Below, in pieces: positions 8,110 to 15,434 of a stretch of DNA of 32,499 bases. The stretch's first letter is position 1; each line of letters opens with the position of its first letter. Source of the stretch: Tateyamaria pelophila (GTDB lineage: Bacteria; Pseudomonadota; Alphaproteobacteria; Rhodobacterales; Rhodobacteraceae); contig NZ_JAIMIA010000053.1 in the NCBI RefSeq assembly GCF_019966495.1, forward strand, positions 1 to 32,499, read 5' to 3'. Both the position numbers and the translations under genes were made by a program. Under the pieces are notes generated by a model that searched no databases, was not told where the DNA came from, and was given only the letters and a program-made list of their open reading frames with translations.

Positions 8110-10277
8110 CGGATACAATCACGAAACGGGTCTCCTACGACATCGGCTGCATGAAGAGTCTTCGAAAGCTGCCCGACAAGGTTGCCATCCGCTTCATGGA
8201 TATGATGACCCGCTATATGAGCGATCCGTCAGGGAATGGTCTTAACCTTGAGACCGTCGAGGGGGCAAAGGACAGCGCCATAAAGTCCCTTCGGGTGGAT
8301 CAGGGTTACAGGGCAATCGCGTTCGAGGTCGGCAGAGACACCATGTTCGTGCACGTCAACGAGCACGACAAGGCGTATCGCTGGGCTTCTGGTCGGCGGG
8401 TCAAGCTTGATTCGGACACCAACCGGATCCGCGTCATCGAGGAGATCGATGCGGAGACGGCCACGCTCGAGGCTCCAAGCCCGTCTGAGCCGCGGCTCTT
8501 CTCGGAAGTTTCGGACAAACGGCTCCGGGCACTTGGAGTCGAGGATGAGGAACTCCCTGCGGTGCGTCGCCTCACCACGTTAGAGGCGCTTGAAACAGGA
8601 GAGGACCGGTTCGACCCTCTCAGCTACCAAGTCCTCTATGCACTCGCCGCGGGGTATTCCGACGAGGAAGTCTATGCGCTGACCGGGGTCGCCGACGAGC
8701 CTGAGGGCGAGTCCTCCTCGCCTGAAAGCGATCTGACCTTCGATCGGCTAATCGAGACGGAAGAAAGCAGACAGACCATCTTCATCCCAGATTCGGAGGC
8801 CGAACTTAGGCGAGTGTTCGAGGAAGGGTTAGAGGGCTGGAGGATCTTCTTGCATCCAGAACAGCGGAAGATCGCCTATCGGGACTACAATGGTCCTGCA
8901 ATGGTTCGCGGCGGTGCCGGGACTGGCAAGACAGTGGTTGCGATGCATCGCGCGAAACATATCGCCGACCAGATCAAGGCGGACCCGGCTCGAACGGGCC
9001 AGCGGGTCTTGTTTACTACCTTCACCACCAGCCTTGCACAGGACATCGAAGCGAACCTTGCGACCCTATGTCCAGAGCATCTTGAGGCGAGGCCTCCCCT
9101 AATTGAGGTCATCAATCTCGACCGCTGGGTCTCCCAGTTCCTCAAGCGAAAGAGCTTCGAGCGGCAAGTGGCGTATTTCGGGGAGGCGCGAGACCGTCTA
9201 GATCAAATTTGGAGCGAGGTCCTTGATGACCACGAGCTGCCTGAGGGCCTATCCGATGCGTTTGCAAAGGCGGAATGGGCCCAGATCGTTCAGGCCAAAG
9301 GGCTGACCGATAAACGTGCCTATCTGAAAGCGTCTCGCGCGGGCCGGGGCACCCCCCTCGACCGTCGCAAGCGGGCCGCACTCTGGGACGTGTTCTCGGA
9401 TTACCGTGCACGAATGATAAGTGAGGGGCTGGCTGAGCCGGATGACGCCTATCGCGAGGCTACCGAGATCCTGTCGGCAGAAGCGCCGAACCTGCCCTAC
9501 GCGGCAGTGATCGTCGACGAGGCACAGGACATGGGTGAGCAGGCATTCCGCCTGATACGGGCGATCGTTCCCGAAACGCCGACCGGGGACCGAAATTCCA
9601 TTTTCATCGTTGGCGACGCACATCAACGCATATACGCGCGCCGCGCAAGCATGGCCGCCTGCGGGATCAAGGTGCGAGGCCGGTCGAGGCGACTAAGGCT
9701 AAACTACAGGACGACCGAGGAGATACGCGCATGGGCGGTATCCATCTTGGAGGGGGTGAGCGTAGATGACCTCGACGAGGGAACTGACACGCTTCGGGGA
9801 TATGTAAGCCTTCTGCACGGGCCCACGCCCAAGCTGGTTCCCTGCCGGTCCGAAACAGAGGAGCTAGAGGAGCTTGTCGAGTGGATCCGAGCGCTGCCTG
9901 CGGATGAAATCCGGCTCGCTGATATTGGGGTATTGTGTAACCGCCGAGCTGATGTGGACCGTGTTCAGGTAGCACTGAAAGCGGCGGGAATCGACACGGT
10001 TGTCTTGCGATCGGGCACCGCGGATGACCGGTCTGTTCCGGGTGTTAGGATCACCACCATGCATAGGGCTAAGGGGCTTGAGTTTTTCGCCGTTGCGATT
10101 CCGTTCCTGTCCGAAACAACGTTCCCGCCAGCGGGGGCTCTAAAGGCAGCCGTAGACGATGCGGACCGGGCTGACATCATCAACCAGAACCGCTCGCTTT
10201 TGCATGTGGCCGCAACACGGGCAAAGAGGGCGTTGCGCATCTCTTGGTCCGGAACGCCAACAAGTCTGATCAAGTGA
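8106..10277 (+). CDS. UvrD/Rep-type superfamily 1 helicase with N-terminal RelE-like domain
   Basis: A 723-aa protein starting in an ATGA overlap with the giant helicase, so the two are translationally coupled. Residues about 1-110 resemble the RelE/ParE fold: a short helical start (MKSLRKLPDKVAIRFMDMM), then SLRVDQGYRAIAFEV and FVHVNEHDKAYRWA. The SF1 motor follows: Walker A GGAGTGKT (about 269-276), motif II VDEAQD (about 470-475), motif III GDAHQRIY, motif IV/V region LNYRTTEEI, TTMHRAKGLEF and the final HVAATRAKRAL. Such helicases unwind or translocate on DNA using ATP. No separate nuclease domain is evident. The RelE-like part probably binds nucleic acid; whether it cuts RNA cannot be told from sequence. 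The context makes a DNA-processing role in the same defence complex likely. Confidence 0.88.
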   Translation: MTDTITKRVSYDIGCMKSLRKLPDKVAIRFMDMMTRYMSDPSGNGLNLETVEGAKDSAIKSLRVDQGYRAIAFEVGRDTMFVHVNEHDKAYRWASGRRVKLDSDTNRIRVIEEIDAETATLEAPSPSEPRLFSEVSDKRLRALGVEDEELPAVRRLTTLEALETGEDRFDPLSYQVLYALAAGYSDEEVYALTGVADEPEGESSSPESDLTFDRLIETEESRQTIFIPDSEAELRRVFEEGLEGWRIFLHPEQRKIAYRDYNGPAMVRGGAGTGKTVVAMHRAKHIADQIKADPARTGQRVLFTTFTTSLAQDIEANLATLCPEHLEARPPLIEVINLDRWVSQFLKRKSFERQVAYFGEARDRLDQIWSEVLDDHELPEGLSDAFAKAEWAQIVQAKGLTDKRAYLKASRAGRGTPLDRRKRAALWDVFSDYRARMISEGLAEPDDAYREATEILSAEAPNLPYAAVIVDEAQDMGEQAFRLIRAIVPETPTGDRNSIFIVGDAHQRIYARRASMAACGIKVRGRSRRLRLNYRTTEEIRAWAVSILEGVSVDDLDEGTDTLRGYVSLLHGPTPKLVPCRSETEELEELVEWIRALPADEIRLADIGVLCNRRADVDRVQVALKAAGIDTVVLRSGTADDRSVPGVRITTMHRAKGLEFFAVAIPFLSETTFPPAGALKAAVDDADRADIINQNRSLLHVAATRAKRALRISWSGTPTSLIK

Positions 10278-10299
10278 TATCTGGCCCGCATCCATGGTA

Positions 10300-10346
10300 A
10301 ACATCCGGCGTGTATCCGCGACACGCCCCCCTGTGTCAGGGATGTT
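10300..10346 (+). terminator. Structured 3' region after the UvrD-like gene
   Basis: Twenty-three bases after the UvrD stop, aacatcc (10300-10306) can pair with ggatgtt (10340-10346). Inside are two mutually exclusive hairpins, cgtgt/acacg (10309-10325) and gacac/gtgtc (10320-10337). There is no clear T-run straight after, so this may be a weak terminator or a 3'-end stabilising structure. Confidence 0.35.
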
Positions 10347-10395
10347 GTCCGCTGCTCTACTTTTCCTCTATTTCTCAGGTGGGCGGGATAGGACG

Positions 10396-10578
10396 ATGAC
10401 AGCCCTGCTGATCGAAGAAGCTGTCACCGCTGGTGCCCGTCGTTTCAAAGCCTGCACCGAGATGGAAATCAGCGCACGGACCCGCTTACTGCCCGAGCAT
10501 GACTTCTGGTCGGCAATAGCACAGCGGGTATGGGTCGAGGGGCCTATCGAAAAAAAGAGGGCGACTCCGAAAAATTAA
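10396..10578 (+). pseudogene. Possible IS3-family transposase remnant
   Basis: From the ATG at 10396 the reading frame gives MTALLIEEAVTAGARRFKAC followed by EMEISARTRLL. The spacing of IEEAV..GAR..KAC....IS.RT resembles the N-terminal helix-turn-helix of IS3-family OrfB-type transposases, where it normally continues to LQRW. Here the resemblance is lost after about 30 residues. If real it is a short broken remnant marking an old insertion at the edge of the island. The match is short and could be chance. Confidence 0.3.
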
Positions 10579-10584
10579 AGCGGG

Positions 10585-10647
10585 AAAAATAATCGGGCTA
10601 TCGGCCCGGTCTTGGTCACGACCCCCACCGGTTGCCAGGGGTGGGGG
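10585..10647 (-). terminator. Minus-strand terminator hairpins after the recombinase
   Basis: Read on the minus strand, cgggc/gcccg (10594-10608) forms a stem followed by attattttt, a typical rho-independent terminator about 115 bases downstream of the recombinase stop. Just before it is a second hairpin with an 8-bp stem, cccccacc (10622-10629) with ggtggggg (10640-10647), and a 10-base loop. Confidence 0.5.
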
Positions 10648-10722
10648 GCTATTGCCGGAAAAACCCACCCCTGCCAGAAAACTGACAATAGCGGATTGTT
10701 GCTTCTGAAGTACCGGGTTCTG

Positions 10723-11268
10723 TTAAACCCCAACCTCACCCTTGATGCGATAAACAGACTGTCGCGCGATACCCAATGCCTTGGCAACGGAGGTGACCGA
10801 CGATCCTTCATTGAGCATGTTTGTTACTGCGGCGCGATCAATCGAGGGCTTGCGCCCTTGATAGACGCCCTTGACCTTCGCAAGGGCTATGCCCTCTGCC
10901 TGACGTTTGCGGATCATTGTGCGCTCAAACTGAGCGAAACTGCCCATCATCTGCAACATGAGCGTAGACATCGCATCATCAGAGCCGGAAAAGGTCAAAC
11001 GCTCAGTCAGAAAGGTTACGGAAGCGCCTACCCGGTTAACGTCACGGATGATGTCCTCAAGGTCACGCAGATTACGGGCAAGCCGGTCGATGCTGAAGAC
11101 GACCACTTCATCACCTTCGCGGATGAACGCAAGCATGTCCTGAAGCGCCGGGCGATCAGCCTTGGCACCTGATGCCGCGTCCTCGAACAGACGGGAGATG
11201 TTTCCCAGGTCTTGGCGATCAGGGTTCTGGTCGGTTGAAGAAACGCGGGTGTAGCCGATTTTTGTCAT
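10723..11268 (-). CDS. Serine recombinase (resolvase/invertase family)
   Basis: A 181-aa protein of normal length for small Tn3-resolvase/Pin-type recombinases. It has the catalytic domain start IGYTRVSSTDQNPDRQ with the nucleophilic serine at residue 10, the conserved FSIDRLARNLRDL segment with the active-site arginine, and the FAQFERTMIRKRQAEGI helix E region. A C-terminal helix-turn-helix (LNEGSSVTSVAKALGIARQS) binds the crossover site. It catalyses DNA cleavage and strand exchange between two short sites through a phosphoserine link. It stands alone between the defence island and the transporter operon and may be a leftover resolvase of a transposon or a stabiliser of an integrated plasmid segment. 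Its start is supported by homology beginning at residue 1. Repeated tgtcacaat motifs lie just upstream. Confidence 0.9.
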   Translation of the reverse strand: MTKIGYTRVSSTDQNPDRQDLGNISRLFEDAASGAKADRPALQDMLAFIREGDEVVVFSIDRLARNLRDLEDIIRDVNRVGASVTFLTERLTFSGSDDAMSTLMLQMMGSFAQFERTMIRKRQAEGIALAKVKGVYQGRKPSIDRAAVTNMLNEGSSVTSVAKALGIARQSVYRIKGEVGV

Positions 11269-11272
11269 GGTG

Positions 11273-11343
11273 CCTCAGTGTCACAATTGGATATGTAACA
11301 TTGAGATGGTGTCACAATCAGTCGAATACAACTCTATTGTGAC
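11273..11343. promoter_or_regulatory. Putative recombinase binding (res-like) and promoter region
   Basis: The motif gtgtcacaat occurs at 11278-11287 and 11309-11318, and its inverted core attgtgac at 11336-11343. They lie directly upstream of the serine recombinase start (11268). Resolvases of this family bind repeated or dyad sites next to their own gene, both for recombination and for autorepression. This assignment rests on position and repetition only. Confidence 0.4.
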
Positions 11344-11671
11344 GTAATACTGGTGGTTTCTGACCACAAATAAATGTCACGCTGAAGTGTACCCAAATGC
11401 AACACAGTCATTCTACCGGGTTACAAAAAGGCCCGAGCTTCCGTCGTCGAAATAGTGGTTTCAGCCACATCGGACCTTCGACCAAGCTGCGGCGAATGAC
11501 AGTTCAGAGCCCACAGCGGAAGTGTCAGAATTTGTATTGCCTGCGCTCGCAGCGCAGAAATTGCTGCAACTGCGTAAAACCCTAAGTCGGTGCGCAGCAC
11601 GCAATTCAGTCATTGATTGCAGAAGGCGTTCCCACATGATCCCCTGATGGTGCTGCAATCAATCAGACAGG
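11344..11671. other. Intergenic stretch without a recognised gene
   Basis: About 330 bases between the recombinase promoter region and the end of the permease gene. No reading frame here shows recognisable protein sequence. A short dyad, gcgctcgcagcgc (11542-11554), is present and could act as a weak terminator for the transporter operon arriving from the right. Otherwise I see nothing. Confidence 0.4.
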
Positions 11672-12421
11672 CTACCGCGCCCAGCCCCGCATGACACGTG
11701 CCTCAACCAAAGCAACAAGGGCGAACATCGCGATTGACAGGGATGAGGAAGCAACGATTGCCGCATAAAGTTTGTCCGATTGATAGTTGAAGGTCGCCTG
11801 AATGATGAGCGCCCCCAACCCTTTGTCCGCGCCAATCCACTCCCCCACGATGGCACCGATCACGGCAGTTGCGGTTGCGATGCGCAGCGATGAAAACAGC
11901 ATCGGCAAAGAGCGGGGCAGATGAAGGCGCAAGAAAATCTCAAACTTGTTGGCCGAGAGCATGCGAAACAGCTCTTCTTCGTTTTGCGAGGCCGAGGCAA
12001 GCCCGCGAATCATGTTCACCAGCGTCGGGAAGAAACAGATGATGGCGGCAATGATGATCTTGGGGGTCATGCCCAAGCCAAAGATCAGGATGATGATCGG
12101 TGAAAGTGCAAGAATGGGAATGGTATTGAAAAACAGCACAACCGGGAAATACGCCATACGGATAAACCGCGCATAGGCAAAGAGGATCGCAAACAGCACA
12201 GCAGCCAGATTGCCAATGAAGAACCCCGCCAGCGCCTCAATCGCAGTCGGCAGGAAGTTCGACAGGATCAGATCAGTTTGGTTAAAAAACACCGCGATGA
12301 TCTTGGTCGGCGTGGGCGCGATATAGGCTGGCACGCCGGAAAGCGGCAACAGGAATTGCCAAGCCAAAAGGATCGACAAAGCGCCGCATATCGGGGCCAA
12401 TATGTTGGATAAACGTGTCAT
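11672..12421 (-). CDS. ABC transporter permease (SsuC/TauC/ThiX-like)
   Basis: A 249-aa inner-membrane protein with about six hydrophobic helices, beginning with a membrane segment at residues 8-28. It carries the PAYIAPTPTKI motif usual after the first helix in the nitrate/taurine/sulfonate/pyrimidine-precursor permease family. The EAA loop that docks the ATPase is around FRMLSANKFEIFLRLHLPRS, followed by IGAIVGEWIGADKGLG. It starts in an ATGA overlap with the ATPase gene, so stoichiometric expression with it is expected. It is the last gene of the six-gene minus-strand operon. The substrate cannot be read from the permease. Confidence 0.9.
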   Translation of the reverse strand: MTRLSNILAPICGALSILLAWQFLLPLSGVPAYIAPTPTKIIAVFFNQTDLILSNFLPTAIEALAGFFIGNLAAVLFAILFAYARFIRMAYFPVVLFFNTIPILALSPIIILIFGLGMTPKIIIAAIICFFPTLVNMIRGLASASQNEEELFRMLSANKFEIFLRLHLPRSLPMLFSSLRIATATAVIGAIVGEWIGADKGLGALIIQATFNYQSDKLYAAIVASSSLSIAMFALVALVEARVMRGWAR

Positions 12422-13194
12422 GAGGCCTCTGCTAACAACTGCCGCTGCGCCGCGATCTCCGACACGATGGCAGCATTGTCCCGCTGGCAGTGATTGTCGT
12501 CGGATTTGACTGGACGCAGATCGTGGATGTTCAAAATACGTCCCGGATTGGCGGCCATCACGATGACGCGCTGCCCCAGATAGACCGCCTCTTCAATTGA
12601 GTGGGTCACAAACAGGATCGTCATGCCGGTTTCGCGCCAGATGCTGAGCAATTCGTCATTCAGCCGGTCGCGGGTAATCTCGTCAAGCGCACCAAAGGGT
12701 TCGTCCATCAACAGGATTTCCGGTTCGTCAATCAGCGCGCGGGCAATGGCAACGCGCTGGCGCTGTCCTCCGGACAGTTGCGACGGATAGCGGTCTTCCA
12801 GACCGGACAGACCAAGAAGCGCCATCACCTCGGCAATCCGCGTATCCGGCAAGGCCCTTGCCTGTCGGCCGCCCACAACAGCGGGCAGCCGGATATTTTG
12901 ACCAACAGTGCGCCATGGCAACAACGTTGCGTCCTGAAAAACGAACCCGGTCTTGCGCGCACGCCGTGCGGCTTCCGGGGTATTTCCCAGAACGGTGATC
13001 TGTCCGCCAAGCGGGTCGAGAAGGTTGGCGACAACCCGCAACAGCGTCGACTTGCCACAGCCCGATGGGCCAAGGATCGTCAGAAATTCCCCTTGCGGGA
13101 CAGTCAGATCGACATCGCTCAGGACGGTCGTAACGTCCCGCCCATTGCGATAGCCGATCTCAAGCCGCTGTGCCTCAACCGCCGTATCACTCAT
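12418..13194 (-). CDS. ABC transporter ATP-binding protein (SsuB/TauB-like)
   Basis: A 258-aa ATPase with a complete set of motifs: Walker A GPSGCGKST (residues 42-50), Q-loop FVFQDATLLPWRT, signature LSGGQRQRVAIARAL, Walker B LLMDEPFGALDE, and the switch histidine in LFVTHSIEEAVYLG. It powers import through the overlapping permease. The LLPWRT Q-loop and the FGALDEITRD stretch are typical of the nitrate/taurine/sulfonate importer ATPases. The start lies 2 bases after the stop of the binding-protein gene. Confidence 0.92.
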   Translation of the reverse strand: MSDTAVEAQRLEIGYRNGRDVTTVLSDVDLTVPQGEFLTILGPSGCGKSTLLRVVANLLDPLGGQITVLGNTPEAARRARKTGFVFQDATLLPWRTVGQNIRLPAVVGGRQARALPDTRIAEVMALLGLSGLEDRYPSQLSGGQRQRVAIARALIDEPEILLMDEPFGALDEITRDRLNDELLSIWRETGMTILFVTHSIEEAVYLGQRVIVMAANPGRILNIHDLRPVKSDDNHCQRDNAAIVSEIAAQRQLLAEAS

Positions 13195-13196
13195 CT

Positions 13197-14249
13197 TCAG
13201 GCAGGCGCGCCAAGCTTCGGACGCGCATCTGCCGTCATCTCAAGGATGCTGGTCGTATGCACATCGGCAAGGCTGGGCCGCCCGTTGTCGTATTGGCCGA
13301 TCTGATCATAAAGCGCCAATTGCGATTCAAGGCTCGCCGGATCAAACGTGCCCCAGCCATCACGGGCGGTGTTTTCGTCAAAGCTGAGGCCAAGCACCAG
13401 ATCAACGGTCTTTTGCTCCCAGCCCAGATCAAGCCCGTCAACGGCGCCCACCATGACCTCAACCGCTTCGGACGGATTGGCATGGACCCAGCCCCAGCCC
13501 TTGCCGGTTGCACCAATGAAGACGGCCAACTGATCTGCGTTGCTGTCTATCGCATCATCCGTGGCGAAATAGACATCAGCGTAGGATTCAAGGCCCAGAT
13601 CGCTGACCAGAAGGTCGATCCGGTCTTCGCCCACGACTGACAGGGCTTGTGTATTCGTGATCCATCCCCCGATGGCGTCCACTTCTCCAGCAACAAGAGG
13701 TGCCTTGTCAAAGCCCACGGGGATCACCGTGATGTTTTCGATCGGGATGCCGTTTTTGGCGGCAATCGCATCAATCAGGAACCGCGCCGTAGGCTGCACG
13801 CCAACACGCACGTTTTGCAGGTCTTCAAGATTGCGCAGCGGTTTGTCGGGCTTGGATGTCAGCGCGTAAGGGCCGGTGCGGAAACCGCAGGCAAGGATCT
13901 TGACCGGTACGCCGCCTGCGCGGGCATTGAAAAGCTGCGGTGTTTCGGAAAACTGACCCAGTGCCGCAGCACCCGAGATCACAGGTGGCACGGTGGCAGA
14001 GTTCGGACCGCCGGGGGCAAATTCAACGTCCAGTCCGGCCTCCTTGTAGATGCCCTTTTCCGCCGCGATGATGTCACCGATCTGTCCGTTGCCCATGAGC
14101 CAGTCATATTTGACCACCACTTTTGCACCCTGCGCGCTTGCGGCGTCTGGCAACACAAGCTGCACGGCTCCGCCAAGCGCACTGGCTACGGCAACACCGC
14201 TGCCTGATTGCAGAAAACGGCGACGCGACATGTTTGAAAATCTGTTCAT
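13197..14249 (-). CDS. Tat-exported NMT1/SsuA-like substrate-binding protein
   Basis: I place the start at the ATG at 14247-14249, giving 350 aa. It is preceded by a good AGGAGAG ribosome site and leads directly into a twin-arginine signal, MNRFSNMSRRRFLQSG, then a hydrophobic Ala-rich stretch ending near ASAQG (about residue 43). A longer reading frame upstream is not needed and would overlap the VOC gene. The mature part has the NMT1/ThiY/SsuA layout: GQIGDIIAAEKGIYKEAGLDVEF near the N-terminus, then FSETPQLFNARAGG and VGVQPTARFLIDAI. It captures a small solute in the periplasm for the ABC permease. Neighbours (cytosine deaminase, flavin oxidoreductase, VOC protein) suggest a pyrimidine-like or other N-heterocyclic substrate, which is inference. 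Confidence 0.88.
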   Translation of the reverse strand: MNRFSNMSRRRFLQSGSGVAVASALGGAVQLVLPDAASAQGAKVVVKYDWLMGNGQIGDIIAAEKGIYKEAGLDVEFAPGGPNSATVPPVISGAAALGQFSETPQLFNARAGGVPVKILACGFRTGPYALTSKPDKPLRNLEDLQNVRVGVQPTARFLIDAIAAKNGIPIENITVIPVGFDKAPLVAGEVDAIGGWITNTQALSVVGEDRIDLLVSDLGLESYADVYFATDDAIDSNADQLAVFIGATGKGWGWVHANPSEAVEVMVGAVDGLDLGWEQKTVDLVLGLSFDENTARDGWGTFDPASLESQLALYDQIGQYDNGRPSLADVHTTSILEMTADARPKLGAPA

Positions 14250-14250
14250 C

Positions 14251-14703
14251 TTACTCTCCTTCTTTTTCGTGCTTTTGGGGGTTGTGATAATCGCCCGGTC
14301 CCCCACCCAACCAGGCATAAAGCTCCCAGACGGTGCCGTCCGGGTCGTAGAAATAGGCGCACCGGGCATTCCACATGAAATCATCAGGTGGTCCCTGAAA
14401 AGGCACGTCGCGGGCGCTGAGTTCGGCGTAAAGCCGGTCCACTTCTGCCGGACTGGGCAATTCAATGGCGACGCAAGCCTTGTGGCCTGCGCGCGCGGGG
14501 CGGTCGGGCACACCAGTGTGTTGGCTGATATGACCGATTTCCCAAGCCGCAAGGATCACGCCGGGCATCTCGAAATCGGCAAACCCCTCGGCACGGCGGC
14601 GCAGAGTGAGATCCAGTTTTTCCGTATAGAATGCCACCGTGCGCTCAATGTCTTCGACCAGCAGGCAGATATCGGTGATGTGCTTTAGCGCTCCAAGGCT
14701 CAT
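14251..14703 (-). CDS. VOC (glyoxalase/bleomycin-resistance) family protein
   Basis: A 150-aa single-domain protein with two beta-alpha-beta-beta-beta repeats: HITDICLLVEDIERTVAFY at the start and HKACVAIELPSPAEVDRLYAEL in the second half. Metal ligands fit H8, the E of FEMPG, the H of GHKAC and the E of GTVWELYA. The DPDGTVWELY ending is the family hallmark. Members are metal-dependent isomerases, lyases or dioxygenases acting on small molecules, so it probably acts on the imported compound or a product. It starts in an ATGA overlap with the GntR gene and ends 1 base before the binding-protein start, whose ribosome site lies in its last codons. Confidence 0.85.
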   Translation of the reverse strand: MSLGALKHITDICLLVEDIERTVAFYTEKLDLTLRRRAEGFADFEMPGVILAAWEIGHISQHTGVPDRPARAGHKACVAIELPSPAEVDRLYAELSARDVPFQGPPDDFMWNARCAYFYDPDGTVWELYAWLGGGPGDYHNPQKHEKEGE

Positions 14704-15434
14704 TCGGTTTCTCCGTTCAGATAGTCAGGAAGTTTGGCCCCCGCGCGCAGGCCCGAGTGCAGGATATGTCGGCGCATCGCGTCACGCGCCTGTGCTTCAT
14801 CGGCGTTCTTCAAGGCGGCAAGGATTGCCTCGTGCTCCGCAACAGTTTCGTCCACCACCACATCAATCGGTTGCGCGCGACGGGCCAGATAAATCGTGTC
14901 CCGGATCTGTCCGGCAATATAGGCCGTGAACATCAGGATATACGCGTTGCCCGTGGCCCGGCTGATTTCACGGTGAAACTCCAGATCGGCGGCGACAGAA
15001 TCGTCACGGGTCCGTTCTTGCCCTTGCATCCGGGCAAGGGCTTCGGACAGAACGCTCAGCCCGTCGGGGCCAATGCGCGTTGCTGCAAGTCCGGCGGCTT
15101 CGGTCTCCAGAATGGCACGCAACTCAAACAGTTCACCCAGATCGGACGCCTGCCCAAGGCGCAGCGGATCAAGCCGGATCACCTTGCTGTCTTCGGGTGC
15201 CAGCGCAAAAGCCCCCGCCCCCTGCCGCACATACACAAGTCCGTCCGCGCGCAGTTGTGACAACGCCTCGCGCACCACATTGCGGCTGACGCCCAGTTCA
15301 TTGGCCAGATCATTTTCCGTGGGCAAGCGGCTTTGTGGCGCGATCTGACCCAGCCTGATTTGGCGGCTGAGATGGTCGGCGACACGCGCCGCCAATGGCT
15401 CGGATGCGCCGATAGTTTTTGCGGGCCGTTTCAT
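14700..15434 (-). CDS. GntR-family regulator, FadR/FCD subgroup
   Basis: I choose the ATG at 15432-15434 (MKRPAKTIGA) because it forms an ATGA overlap with the oxidoreductase stop; this gives 244 aa. The N-terminal winged helix includes IAPQSRLPTENDLANELGVS and VVREALSQLRADGLV. The C-terminal FCD ligand-binding helices include FELRAILETEAAGLAA, the DLEFHREIS motif with metal-binding Asp/His, and the late HEAILAAL and HILHSG histidines. Such proteins usually repress the operon containing them until a carboxylate or related metabolite binds. Target sites are expected in the 16886-16954 divergent promoter region. Confidence 0.88.
   Translation of the reverse strand: MKRPAKTIGASEPLAARVADHLSRQIRLGQIAPQSRLPTENDLANELGVSRNVVREALSQLRADGLVYVRQGAGAFALAPEDSKVIRLDPLRLGQASDLGELFELRAILETEAAGLAATRIGPDGLSVLSEALARMQGQERTRDDSVAADLEFHREISRATGNAYILMFTAYIAGQIRDTIYLARRAQPIDVVVDETVAEHEAILAALKNADEAQARDAMRRHILHSGLRAGAKLPDYLNGETE

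Noticed and set aside
13197-14552. Longer 451-aa version of the binding protein
   Set aside because: The extra 101 N-terminal residues are the VOC gene read in another frame; the Tat signal and ribosome site mark the start at 14249.
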